Source: Bacillus sp. AFS055030
GTDB taxonomy: Bacteria; Bacillota; Bacilli; Bacillales; Bacillaceae_G
Assembly: GCF_002574545.1 (NCBI RefSeq)
Contig: NZ_NUGT01000021.1
Location: 37,802-101,801 of the forward strand
Direction of reading: 5' to 3'
Length of the DNA: 64,000 nucleotides
Below are positions 35,924-44,242 of the stretch, in pieces (the stretch's first letter is position 1; each line of letters starts with the position of its first letter). Position numbers and translations under genes: made by a program. The notes below the pieces were generated by a model. The model made no database searches. It was not told where the DNA came from and was given only the letters and a program-made list of their open reading frames with translations.

Positions 35924-36127
35924 ATGCTAATCATGTCATTTATTTTTGGGGTAATTTTAATTACTTGGGGTCTATATCTTATGAGAACAGAAAGAGGTTT
36001 ATTTGGAAAAAATCGAAAAAGTAAAAATTTATTCAATTTATTATTAATGGGAGAAGCATCAGGATTAGGGCAGTTTTTGGGTGGAGTTTTATTTATCATC
36101 ATAGGTATTGTCGCATTTTTTATTTAG
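35924..36127 (+). CDS. Small membrane protein, unknown function
   Basis: This 67-residue protein has two hydrophobic segments (about 2-20 and 46-67) around a basic loop with RTERGLFGKNRKSK. CGGAGG lies nine bases before the ATG. It is 45 bp behind the XRE gene and may be in the same transcript. No family was recognised. Confidence 0.6.
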   Translation: MLIMSFIFGVILITWGLYLMRTERGLFGKNRKSKNLFNLLLMGEASGLGQFLGGVLFIIIGIVAFFI

Positions 36128-36252
36128 TATTAACAAATTATCATTTAACCATAATATCAATCCTTTTTCGACCGAATTATTATCAAACCGGAAGTCTGTG
36201 AAAAGGTCCAATCAAATAATTAACTTAATCCTAAAGAGAAGTTAGTCGATTT

Positions 36253-36292
36253 AAAAGCATGTTTTGTTCACTTATTTCAAGACATGCTTTTT
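36253..36292. terminator. Bidirectional terminator overlapping the NUDIX remnant
   Basis: AAAAGCATGT (36253-36262) pairs with ACATGCTTTT (36282-36291), followed by T-rich sequence. Its right arm also encodes the last residues of the truncated NUDIX frame. Confidence 0.75.
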
Positions 36293-36547
36293 CATTTTTT
36301 TATAATGCTTAAATATGTTACTTAAATTATAGTCAGGTTTCAACATTACTAATTGATCATATATTTTAGTCACTTCTTCTAAATGTTCTCCCGACTCTAA
36401 TGACCCACCAGGTAATCCCCAAGTGTTATTATCTTTTCTTAATTGTAATAACAATCTCTTTTGTGAATCTAGTAGTATAACATTTGCTCCAGCCATTAGG
36501 AGTGGACGACTACCTACAACTTTTCTTAAATCCATAATATATCCCAT
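36272..36547 (-). pseudogene. Truncated NUDIX hydrolase remnant
   Basis: The 91-residue frame starts like Bacillus NUDIX hydrolases (MDLRKVVGSRPLLMAGANVILL, then LLLQLRKDNNTWGLPGGSLESGE). The NUDIX box breaks off right after GEHLEEV: the expected RELxEExG half, with its metal-binding glutamates, is missing and an unrelated lysine-rich tail follows. The frame then runs into a terminator hairpin. Full members have about 150 residues. An internal deletion is the simplest explanation, so the gene is probably inactive. TAAGGAGATAA precedes the ATG. Confidence 0.7.
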
Positions 36548-36779
36548 TAATTATCTCCTTAAAAACGATAATCCTATTTTATTCTACTAATTTAATGTGT
36601 TTCCTTTTAATCTCCCAATAATAAAATAGAAGCCGATCAAAGTTAATGGACTCCCAAGTGATATACAACTACTGCAGTGCTTAGTTGAACAACAAAAAAC
36701 TACATCAAGACTACAGCCCTTCCAAAGTGTACAAGCCTGAATATTATAGAGTATATAAATATCAAAGAGGTGCTTACTA

Positions 36780-37343
36780 TTGAGTGATCATAAAAAATGT
36801 TCTAAATGCAATTCAAAACCATGTTGCTGCAAACTTGAAAATAAAAACAAAATCCAAAACAATCCAATCAATACGTTCAATCCAACAATTAACATCCCAG
36901 AATTGCCAGGGTCCTTTTCACCAGCATTTGGAAATTTCTTCAGAATTGGTTTTCAGACAATTCCTCCAAACACTGCTATGATCTGGACTAATACTGGTGC
37001 ATCATCTGGAGGGGTTTTTTTAGCATCCCCTAATCAAATCGGAGTGACTCAAGAAGGGTTTTATTATATTCATTACACCGTATCTGTCGAAATGTCTACC
37101 CTAACAAATATAATGGCTCTGATGGGAATATTTATAAATAATAACGAAGTCCCAAATTTGCAAAGTAGAAATGCAGTCACTAATGTCGAGGCTGATAGAA
37201 GTGAGTGTACTAATCTTACAGGAGGTACCATTGTGTTTATTCCAGCAAATGCATTAGTTGAGTTAAGAAGCATTCTAAATACAATTGAAACTTGTGCTGG
37301 ATTTGATATTGCTGGTGCAATAAATTTAATTAAATTATCTTAA
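36780..37343 (+). CDS. BclA C-terminal (C1q/TNF-like) domain protein, probable spore surface
   Basis: This 187-residue protein has a short cysteine-rich N-terminus (CSKCNSKPCCCK) and a jelly-roll domain from about residue 45. The pattern IPPNTAMIWTNTG, followed by GVTQEGFYYIHYTV and late GGTIVFIPANALVELRS, resembles the C-terminal domain of the exosporium glycoprotein BclA. The collagen-like GXX repeats of BclA are absent. The start is TTG at 36780, seven bases after AGAGGTG. It stands alone and is followed by a terminator. Spore-surface location is inferred. Confidence 0.72.
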   Translation: MSDHKKCSKCNSKPCCCKLENKNKIQNNPINTFNPTINIPELPGSFSPAFGNFFRIGFQTIPPNTAMIWTNTGASSGGVFLASPNQIGVTQEGFYYIHYTVSVEMSTLTNIMALMGIFINNNEVPNLQSRNAVTNVEADRSECTNLTGGTIVFIPANALVELRSILNTIETCAGFDIAGAINLIKLS

Positions 37344-37360
37344 ACTATGAATTTTATCCA

Positions 37361-37393
37361 AAAAGACGATTGTTTAAATACAGTCGCTTTTTT
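37361..37393 (+). terminator. Terminator of the BclA-C-like gene
   Basis: AAAG-CGATTGT pairs with ACAGTCGCTTT with one bulge, followed by TTTTTT; 18 bp after the stop codon. Confidence 0.75.
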
Positions 37394-37690
37394 ATATTAA
37401 TCTAAATAAATTTAGGAGTTAAAGTACAGGTACAATGATGCCGCTGACTTTTGCTAAAAGGACCGCCAGACAATGTATATAACGATCAATTGGGGCGGGT
37501 AACTATTTGTACAAATCTTTTGTTGAGAAGTTAAAATAACTAATTAAATTTTGAATACAGAATTTAAGTAAAAAAAATAAAAAGGAAGTATCCCAGAAAG
37601 CAAGAATACTAAAAATACCCCTATTTAAATTTCCAAGATTTAGTAGTGTGACTTTTTTTCGTTTTACATAAGGAAGGGTTGGGATGAAAA
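37394..37690. other. Leader region of the yod operon
   Basis: About 300 bp without a gene. A 12-bp palindrome ATTTGTACAAAT lies at 37505-37516 and AAGGAAGGG precedes the yodT start. No clear sigma-A or -24/-12 promoter is visible; in B. subtilis the homologous operon is driven by a sporulation sigma factor, which would be hard to spot by eye. Confidence 0.4.
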
Positions 37691-39025
37691 ATGGAAAGAG
37701 ATTATTTAATTAAACCATCACTTGGCCAGCATTACCCTATGATTTCGCATGGAAAGGGTGTGTATCTATTTGATCAAGATGGTAATAGGTACATTGATGG
37801 TTCATCTGGTGCAATTACAGTAGGAATTGGTCATGGTGTTGAGGAAATCATTGATGTGATGACCGAACAAGCAAAAAAAGTTTCTTTTGTTTACCGTTCA
37901 CAGTTTACTAGTGAACCTGCTGAGAAGCTAGCAAAGAAGTTAAGTGATATCACTCAAGGTGATTTAAACTGGACGTTCTTTGTTAATAGTGGTACTGAAG
38001 CAACGGAAACTGCTATGAAACTAGCGATCCAGCATTACCAAGAAAAGGGAATGAAAGGAAAGAATAAAATTCTATCACGCTGGATGAGCTATCATGGCAT
38101 AACTATTGGAGCACTATCTATGTCAGGTCATCCTTTAAGACGTCAACGTTTCGTTCCAATCTTGGAGGATTATCCTTCAGTTTCACCGCCGTATTGTTAT
38201 CGTTGTCCTTTCAACTTAGAACAGTCATCTTGTGAATTGGCGTGTGCATCTGAATTAGAAACAGCCATTAATCGAATTGGCCCTGAACATATTGCAGCAT
38301 TTATTGCCGAACCAATTATCGGTGCTGCAGGAGGTGCAATTGTACCATCTAAAGGTTATTACCAAAGAATTAAAGCGATTTGCGAAAAATACAATATTTT
38401 ACTGATTTCAGACGAGGTTATGACTGGTCTTGGACGTACTGGAAAAATGTTTGCAATGGAGCATTGGGGTGTTCAGCCTGATATCGTTACACTTGGAAAA
38501 GGATTAACATCCGGATATACTCCAATGGCTGCAACGATTGCTAGTGATCGAGTGATTGAACCAATTATGCAAGGTTCAAAGATTGTAATGAGTGGACATA
38601 CATTTAGTGCTAACCCATTATCAGCTGCTGTTTCTTTAGCCGTTATTGAATATGTTGAAAAACATAATTTAGTACAAGCAGCAGAAGAAAAAGGTAATTA
38701 CCTGATGAATAAGCTCCAAGGATTGATGGAGGAATATCCATTCATTGGAGATGTAAGAGGAAAAGGTTTATTAATCGGTATCGAATTTATTCATGGTATA
38801 AAATCAAGTTCCTTTGTTCAAAAAGTAATGCGTAAAGGGTTACTTTTATACCCTTCCGTTGCTGGAAAAAGCGGAAGAGAAGATTCAGCTTTCATGATTG
38901 CTCCACCTTTAACGATTACTTATGAAGAATTGGATGAATTGCTTCAAATCCTTAAAGAAGGTTTAAAAGAATTGGAAATGGAACAATCCCTTCTAACGAA
39001 TACAGCTAAGGGGGAACTCGTATGA
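37691..39025 (+). CDS. yodT: Class III aminotransferase of the beta-lysine pathway (YodT)
   Basis: This 444-residue PLP enzyme has the class III pattern: NSGTEATETAMKLA (near residue 102), AEPIIGAAGG (near 213), [17 protein letters not shown] (near 243) and the Schiff-base lysine in VTLGKGLTSGYTP (near 271). It heads an operon in the order yodT-S-R-Q-P followed by a sigma-54 activator and kamA-yokU. In the proposed pathway it removes the 3-amino group of N6-acetyl-beta-lysine to give 6-acetamido-3-oxohexanoate. The role rests on synteny with the Bacillus kam locus, not on residues unique to the substrate. Confidence 0.85.
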   Translation: MERDYLIKPSLGQHYPMISHGKGVYLFDQDGNRYIDGSSGAITVGIGHGVEEIIDVMTEQAKKVSFVYRSQFTSEPAEKLAKKLSDITQGDLNWTFFVNSGTEATETAMKLAIQHYQEKGMKGKNKILSRWMSYHGITIGALSMSGHPLRRQRFVPILEDYPSVSPPYCYRCPFNLEQSSCELACASELETAINRIGPEHIAAFIAEPIIGAAGGAIVPSKGYYQRIKAICEKYNILLISDEVMTGLGRTGKMFAMEHWGVQPDIVTLGKGLTSGYTPMAATIASDRVIEPIMQGSKIVMSGHTFSANPLSAAVSLAVIEYVEKHNLVQAAEEKGNYLMNKLQGLMEEYPFIGDVRGKGLLIGIEFIHGIKSSSFVQKVMRKGLLLYPSVAGKSGREDSAFMIAPPLTITYEELDELLQILKEGLKELEMEQSLLTNTAKGELV

Positions 39026-39720
39026 ATTTAGTTGAAAATACTTATAAAAAAATAGTAACAATCGAACAAATTCTTCAATTTTTCCATGACGACATGACAC
39101 TAATGGTTGGAGGATTTGGAGGGGTCGGTTCACCACCAACTTTACTTCAAACGTTATTTGATAGTGGAGTTAAGGATCTTCACTTGATTAGTAACGATAC
39201 TGGATTTCCGGATATCGGCATTGGAAGAATGGTAAGGAATGAAAGAATCAAGTCAATTGTGACATCTCATATAGGTTCGAATCCATTTGCAGGAAAATTA
39301 ATGACGGAAGGTAAGCTTGAAGTAGAATTTTCCCCGCAAGGAACTTTAGCAGAGCGTATCCGAGCTGGAGGAATGGGGCTTGGAGGAGTTTTAGTAGATG
39401 TAGGTCTTGATAGTATGGCGGAAATTGGTAAAGAGAAAGTAAGTGTAAAAGGTAAGCAATTTCTTGTTGAGGAAGCTCTTAAAGCAGAAGTTAGTATTAT
39501 TTTTGCAAAGAAAGCGGATCCATTTGGAAATTTAGTTTTTGATAAAAGTGCAAGGAATATGAATCCTCATATGGCTATGGCAGGAGATATTACGATTGTA
39601 GAAGCGGAAGAAATCGTTCCACTTGGCTCGTTGAATCCTGAGGAAATCGTAACTCCAGGTGTATTTGTTGATTACATAATTTCATCAGAAGGAGTGAACT
39701 GGAAATGGGCATGGGAATAG
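39022..39720 (+). CDS. yodS: CoA-transferase subunit A (YodS)
   Basis: This 232-residue alpha subunit of a family I 3-oxoacid CoA-transferase has the glycine-rich MVGGFGGVGSP block near residue 27 and the FSPQGTLAERIRAGG block near residue 102. It overlaps the yodT stop by four bases (ATGA) and the following subunit B gene by 16 bp, as usual for this pair. It should act with YodR on 6-acetamido-3-oxohexanoate to give CoA-activated products, ultimately acetoacetate or acetyl-CoA plus 4-acetamidobutyryl-CoA. Confidence 0.87.
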   Translation: MNLVENTYKKIVTIEQILQFFHDDMTLMVGGFGGVGSPPTLLQTLFDSGVKDLHLISNDTGFPDIGIGRMVRNERIKSIVTSHIGSNPFAGKLMTEGKLEVEFSPQGTLAERIRAGGMGLGGVLVDVGLDSMAEIGKEKVSVKGKQFLVEEALKAEVSIIFAKKADPFGNLVFDKSARNMNPHMAMAGDITIVEAEEIVPLGSLNPEEIVTPGVFVDYIISSEGVNWKWAWE

Positions 39721-40367
39721 ACTTTCGTCAAAAAATTGCAATGCGGGCTGCTAAGGAAATAAAAAACGGAATGATCGTAAATTTAGGGATCGGAATTCCA
39801 TCCATTGTTCCTGATTACTTACCAGAAGATGTACACGTTATGTTCCATGCGGAAAATGGCGTTATGGGAATTGGACCGAGTCCCGAAAAAGGAAAAGAAG
39901 ATGAAAATTTATGTAACGCAGGTGGTTTCCCAATAACTGTTTTAAAAGGTGCTAGCTATTTTGATAGTGCTACTGCTTTTGGCATTATACGAAGAGGTTT
40001 ACTAGACTTAACGGTACTAGGGGCATTACAAGTTAGTGAAAAAGGAGATTTAGCGAATTGGATTGTACCTGGAAAACGTGTACCAGGAATAGGTGGAGCG
40101 ATGGATTTAGCTCAAAAGGCTAAAAGAGTAATAGTCGTTATGAACCATACCGATAAAGCTGGGAATCCAAAAATTGTGAAAGAATGCAGTTTGCCATTAA
40201 CTTCTAAATCTTGTGTAGATTTAATCATAACGGAAATGGCTGTTATTGAAGTAGTCAATAACACTTTAGTGCTTAAAGAACTAATGAGTCCATATACTGT
40301 AGAGGATGTTATCGAAAAAACTGGTGCGAAACTAGAAATTAGTACTGATTTAAAAATGTTCATATAG
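39705..40367 (+). CDS. yodR: CoA-transferase subunit B (YodR)
   Basis: This 220-residue beta subunit contains the catalytic glutamate motif HAENGVMGIGP near residue 47, which forms the glutamyl-CoA intermediate, and the NLGIGIPSIVPDYLP block near 26. Its start overlaps yodS, so the subunits are translationally coupled. An ATG two codons downstream is an alternative start. Together with YodS it forms the CoA-transfer step of the acetyl-beta-lysine route. Confidence 0.87.
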   Translation: MGMGIDFRQKIAMRAAKEIKNGMIVNLGIGIPSIVPDYLPEDVHVMFHAENGVMGIGPSPEKGKEDENLCNAGGFPITVLKGASYFDSATAFGIIRRGLLDLTVLGALQVSEKGDLANWIVPGKRVPGIGGAMDLAQKAKRVIVVMNHTDKAGNPKIVKECSLPLTSKSCVDLIITEMAVIEVVNNTLVLKELMSPYTVEDVIEKTGAKLEISTDLKMFI

Positions 40368-40382
40368 AAAAGGGTGAAGAGG

Positions 40383-41696
40383 ATGAATCATTACAAAAAA
40401 GTTATTCAAGATTATATAAGCGAACATAAAGAGGAAATTATCGATCTTCTAAAACAGCTAGTAATGGAAAATAGTGTTTCTGGTAATGAAAGTAAGGCAC
40501 AAGCAATTGTCCTTGAAAAATTAAGAGAACTTGAATTGGATTTGGACGTATGGGAACCAGATCTAAAAGAAATGAAAGAGCATCCTTATTTTATCTCAAC
40601 AAGAGACAGTTTTACTGGTAGTCCTAATATTGTGGCTACACTTAAAGGAACGAGCGGAGGAAAGTCCATGATTTTAAATGGACATATAGACGTTGTTCCA
40701 GAAGGAAATATTCAACAATGGACGTACCCTCCTTACAGTGCAACAGTTGTAGATAACAAGCTTTATGGACGCGGGGCAACTGATATGAAAGGCGGAAATG
40801 TTGCGCTAATTTTAGCAATTGAAGCAATAAAACGAAGTGGAATTACACTAAAAGGTAATGTTTATTTTCAAAGTGTAATCGAAGAAGAAAGTGGTGGTGC
40901 TGGTACACTTGCTACAATCTTGCGAGGATATACAGCAGATGGTGTCATTATCCCTGAACCAACAAATATGAAGTTTTTTATTAAGCAACAAGGATCAATG
41001 TGGTTCCGACTTAAGGTAAAAGGTAAGGTAGCTCATGGAGGTACTCGTTATGAAGGTGTAAGCGCTATCGAAAAAAGCGTACTCATCATTCAACAAATCC
41101 AAAAACTTGAGCAATTACGAAATGAGCGAATAACTGATCCGTTATATGATGGAGTACCGATTCCAATTCCGATTAATATAGGAACAATTCATGGTGGAAC
41201 ATGGCCATCTTCTGTATCTGATTTAGTGACTTTAGAAGGACGATTCGGAGTGGCACCAAATGAAAGATTAGAAGATGCAAAAAAAGAATTTGAGAATTGG
41301 ATTAGTAATATTAAAGATCTTGATGATTGGTTCGTAGAAAATCCGATAGAAGTAGAGTGGTTTGGTGCAAGATGGGTTCCTGGTACTGTTGAAGCTGACA
41401 GTGAATTAGTGCAAACCTTGCAACAAAACTTTATTGAAACGATGAAACAACATCCAGTAGTGGAAGCTGCACCATGGGGAACTGATGGAGGATTATTTAC
41501 ACAAATTTTAAATATACCAATGATTGTATTTGGACCAGGTGAGACAAAAGTAGCTCACTACCCAGATGAATTTATTGATTTAGATCAGATGTTTTTAGCA
41601 GCAGAAATCATTGCCCATACATTAATTGATTGGTGTGGAGTTGAAGGCCAACAACATGAAGGTGAGGGAGCATATGAAAACGAAAAAGTATTATGA
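40383..41696 (+). CDS. yodQ: M20-family amidohydrolase, predicted 4-acetamidobutyryl-CoA deacylase (YodQ)
   Basis: This 437-residue metallo-hydrolase belongs to the ArgE/DapE/M20 family. Metal-site motifs are NGHIDVVPEG (near residue 97), GRGATDMKGG (near 130), EEESGG (near 163) and the late HYPDEFI. A lid domain lies at about 195-310. In the kam pathway it is the step that removes the acetyl group, releasing 4-aminobutyrate equivalents. The ATG at 40383, with AAGGGTGA upstream, is preferred over a GTG three codons earlier. Its end overlaps the start of yodP by 23 bp. Confidence 0.85.
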   Translation: MNHYKKVIQDYISEHKEEIIDLLKQLVMENSVSGNESKAQAIVLEKLRELELDLDVWEPDLKEMKEHPYFISTRDSFTGSPNIVATLKGTSGGKSMILNGHIDVVPEGNIQQWTYPPYSATVVDNKLYGRGATDMKGGNVALILAIEAIKRSGITLKGNVYFQSVIEEESGGAGTLATILRGYTADGVIIPEPTNMKFFIKQQGSMWFRLKVKGKVAHGGTRYEGVSAIEKSVLIIQQIQKLEQLRNERITDPLYDGVPIPIPINIGTIHGGTWPSSVSDLVTLEGRFGVAPNERLEDAKKEFENWISNIKDLDDWFVENPIEVEWFGARWVPGTVEADSELVQTLQQNFIETMKQHPVVEAAPWGTDGGLFTQILNIPMIVFGPGETKVAHYPDEFIDLDQMFLAAEIIAHTLIDWCGVEGQQHEGEGAYENEKVL

Positions 41697-42537
41697 AACA
41701 ATTAAAGTTCAACAAGAAAACTATTATTTCGAAGGTGCTTTAGATTATTTTAATGAGCGAATTCGAGTTGATTTTTACTTAGGGAACGTGTCACATCTAA
41801 TCGAAAGAATAGAAAAACTAGCAAAAGCAAACAAATTTACAAAGCTGATTATTAAAGCAAGAAGTGAACATGTATATTCCTTTTTACAATCAGGATATAT
41901 GATTGAATCTGTACTGAAAGGCTATTTTCAAGGTAGTGATGGCTTTTTTGTTACGAAATATACTAGCCAAGATCGAAGAAATAGTCTATATTGGGCCGCT
42001 GGGGATGACATTTTAGATGCTGTTTTAAAGAGTGATAAATCAAAAGAAAAAGTAATTCCTGAAGGTTATGTTTTACGGAGAGCTGAAAAAACTGACTCAA
42101 CGAAACTTGCTAAATTATATGGTCAAGTTTTTAAGGTATATCCTACACCTTTAAATAATTCCACTTATGTTGAAAAGACGATGGATGAAGGAACGATTTA
42201 TTGGATTTATGAGAAAGATGGAAATATTGTAAGTGCAGCATCTGCTGAAGTGGACTTTAGTCAAAGAAATGCTGAGCTAACAAATTGTGCAACACTTGAA
42301 GAGCATCGTAAGCATGGATTGATGAAGGAGCTAATGAAAAAGTTGGAACAGGATTTAGTAAGCCAATCAGTTTATTGTTCTTATACGATCGCACGAGCAT
42401 TATCATATGGAATGAACGCAGCCTTTCATCAATTAGGGTATAAGTATACTGGAAGAATGACAAACAACTGCTATATCTTTGATAAATTAGAAGATATGAA
42501 TGTATGGGTGAAGGATCTTTCAAAAGAAGTCTTTTAA
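41674..42537 (+). CDS. ablB: Beta-lysine N6-acetyltransferase (AblB/YodP)
   Basis: This 287-residue GNAT-family protein resembles the Bacillus/archaeal AblB group. The N-terminal MKTKKYYETIKV with a YFEGALDYFNERIRV stretch is typical, and the C-terminal GNAT core is at about 130-275, with the acetyl-CoA loop near HRKHGLMKELM. It acetylates beta-lysine made by KamA. The ATG at 41674 lies behind AAGGTGAGGGAG and inside the end of yodQ; an earlier in-frame start would only extend into yodQ. In archaea the product is an osmolyte; here the flanking genes point to catabolism. Confidence 0.87.
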   Translation: MKTKKYYETIKVQQENYYFEGALDYFNERIRVDFYLGNVSHLIERIEKLAKANKFTKLIIKARSEHVYSFLQSGYMIESVLKGYFQGSDGFFVTKYTSQDRRNSLYWAAGDDILDAVLKSDKSKEKVIPEGYVLRRAEKTDSTKLAKLYGQVFKVYPTPLNNSTYVEKTMDEGTIYWIYEKDGNIVSAASAEVDFSQRNAELTNCATLEEHRKHGLMKELMKKLEQDLVSQSVYCSYTIARALSYGMNAAFHQLGYKYTGRMTNNCYIFDKLEDMNVWVKDLSKEVF

Positions 42538-42543
42538 TGTCAA

Positions 42544-42585
42544 ACTGCCGAAAAATGAGCGCTGAATTGCTAAGTTTTCGGCAGT
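42544..42585 (+). other. Perfect 11-bp hairpin between ablB and kamR
   Basis: ACTGCCGAAAA (42544-42554) and TTTTCGGCAGT (42575-42585) form a perfect stem with a 20-nt loop just before the kamR ribosome binding site. No T-run follows, so it could reduce read-through or protect the upstream mRNA. Confidence 0.6.
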
Positions 42586-42601
42586 GAAAGGATGGTTATG
42601 A

Positions 42602-43990
42602 ATGAACGCAACAATTCCAACTAATGAAATGATTAGTGCCATATTAAATAGTATCGATGAAGCAATTCACGCAGTCGACAAGAATGGAATGACGATATTT
42701 TATAATCAAGTTGCGGCTGACCATGACGGTGTTTCAGTTGAAGAAGTTCTGGGGAAGCATGTACTAGAAGCTTTCCCTTCTTTAACGAAAGAAACAAGTA
42801 CCTTATTGAAAGTATTAGAAACAAAGCAGGCAATTATTCAACAGCCCCAACGCTATGAAAATATTAAAGGCCAATTCATCGATACGGTTAACACGACAAT
42901 TCCAATCATTTTGGATGATCAATTGATCGGTGCTGTTGAAATTGCAAAGGATTATTCTACAATTAAATCGCTCGGTGAGAAGGTTTTAGACCTACAAGCA
43001 AGAATTAAACCGCAAGTAAAAAAAGGAAAAGCTAAACAAGTTCACTCTTATACGATCTCAGATATCTTAACAGATGACCCTGCATTAATGGCCGTTAAAA
43101 ATCAAGTTGAAAAGGTAGCAAATGCCGACTCAGCAGTACTCGTAGTTGGTGAAACTGGAACTGGGAAAGAACTTTTCGTACAGTCAATTCACCATTGTTC
43201 AAACAGAAGTGAAGGGCCTTTTATTGCGCAAAACTGTGCTGCTTTACCAGAATCATTACTGGAGAGTATACTATTTGGTACGACAAAAGGTAGTTATACA
43301 GGAGCGATTGATCGAGCAGGATTATTTGAACTTGCTGATGGTGGAAGCTTGTTTTTAGATGAACTAAATTCAATGCCATTAGAGCTCCAAGCCAAGCTAC
43401 TGAGAGTACTAGAGGATGGAGTTGTTCGACGAATAGGTGATCAAAAGACTCGTAAAGTTAATGTAAGGGTAATCGCTGCAATTAATGAATCACCATTAGA
43501 TTGCGTTCAAAACGGGATTATGCGTCCGGATTTGTATTATCGTTTGAATGTGTTTTCTTTGTTTATCCCTCCGTTAAGGGAAAGGAATTATGATATCGAG
43601 CTACTCACGTCCCATTTTGTTGAACAATTTAATGAACGCTTTTCAAAGAATATCCGAAATGTAGAACATACTGTATTTGAGTTATTCCACCAATATAATT
43701 GGCCAGGTAATGTCCGAGAACTAAAGCATACGATTGAGCACGCTATGATTATGGCAGAAGGGCATACGCTAACAGTTAAACATCTTCCGATTCAATTACA
43801 ACAAATTAAGAAAAGTACTGAAACAAAAGGAGTTCAGCCTTTACGTACTGCAATGCAGGAAATGGAAATTTCACTTATTAAACAAGCATTGCTACAAACG
43901 AATTCTAATATTCAACAAGCTGCAGCACTACTTGAAATACCTAGGCAAACCCTTCAGTATAAAATTCAAAAGTTAAATATCGTAGTATAA
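42602..43990 (+). CDS. kamR: Sigma-54-dependent activator of the kam locus (KamR/RocR-like)
   Basis: This 462-residue enhancer-binding protein has an N-terminal PAS sensor (about 9-120), a AAA+ domain (about 150-385) and a Fis-type HTH (about 415-460). Walker A is GETGTGKE, and Walker B reads LFLDEL. The loop that contacts sigma-54 reads GSYTGA instead of GAFTGA. The C-terminal [21 protein letters not shown] is the DNA-binding helix pair. It sits between ablB and kamA, and kamA has a -24/-12 promoter, so kamA is the obvious target. The PAS domain probably senses lysine or a related metabolite. Confidence 0.88.
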   Translation: MNATIPTNEMISAILNSIDEAIHAVDKNGMTIFYNQVAADHDGVSVEEVLGKHVLEAFPSLTKETSTLLKVLETKQAIIQQPQRYENIKGQFIDTVNTTIPIILDDQLIGAVEIAKDYSTIKSLGEKVLDLQARIKPQVKKGKAKQVHSYTISDILTDDPALMAVKNQVEKVANADSAVLVVGETGTGKELFVQSIHHCSNRSEGPFIAQNCAALPESLLESILFGTTKGSYTGAIDRAGLFELADGGSLFLDELNSMPLELQAKLLRVLEDGVVRRIGDQKTRKVNVRVIAAINESPLDCVQNGIMRPDLYYRLNVFSLFIPPLRERNYDIELLTSHFVEQFNERFSKNIRNVEHTVFELFHQYNWPGNVRELKHTIEHAMIMAEGHTLTVKHLPIQLQQIKKSTETKGVQPLRTAMQEMEISLIKQALLQTNSNIQQAAALLEIPRQTLQYKIQKLNIVV

Positions 43991-44040
43991 ACTACATTTT
44001 ATTCTCTAAAAAAACTAGTTTTAGCACTTCATTCAATAAC

Positions 44041-44070
44041 CAAGCCGCCTAATTTTAGGCGGTTTTATTC
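44041..44070 (+). terminator. Terminator after kamR
   Basis: CCGCCTAA and TTAGGCGG (44045-44062) form a perfect stem with a 2-nt centre, followed by TTTTATT. Confidence 0.85.
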
Positions 44071-44167
44071 TGTTTGATTCATCTTTAGTAGATCCCAACG
44101 TAAGAATTTAACTTTAAAAAATAAATTAACAGGCTGAATAGTTTGAATTTTCTATATTTGTGACGTT

Positions 44168-44186
44168 TTTACAAAAGTTTTGTAAA
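44168..44186. promoter_or_regulatory. 19-bp palindrome directly upstream of the kamA sigma-54 promoter
   Basis: TTTACAAAA-G-TTTTGTAAA is perfect over nine bases each side. It lies only four bases before the -24 element, close for a classical enhancer, so it may be either an activator site acting over short range or a repressor site. Confidence 0.55.
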
Positions 44187-44189
44187 TTT

Positions 44190-44206
44190 TTGGCACGGGT
44201 CTTGCT
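44190..44206 (+). promoter_or_regulatory. Sigma-54 (SigL) -24/-12 promoter of kamA
   Basis: TTGGCACGGGTCTTGCT holds the invariant GG (44192-44193) and GC (44204-44205) exactly ten bases apart. It is followed by kamA 37 bp downstream. Confidence 0.88.
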
Positions 44207-44242
44207 ACATATAAAGCAAACAGTTTGAAAGGGGATGTAAGT

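Noticed and set aside
37438..37458. Possible -24/-12 promoter before yodT (GATGCCGC...TTTTGCTA)
   Set aside because: The -12 half fits, but the invariant GG of the -24 element is missing at the required spacing.
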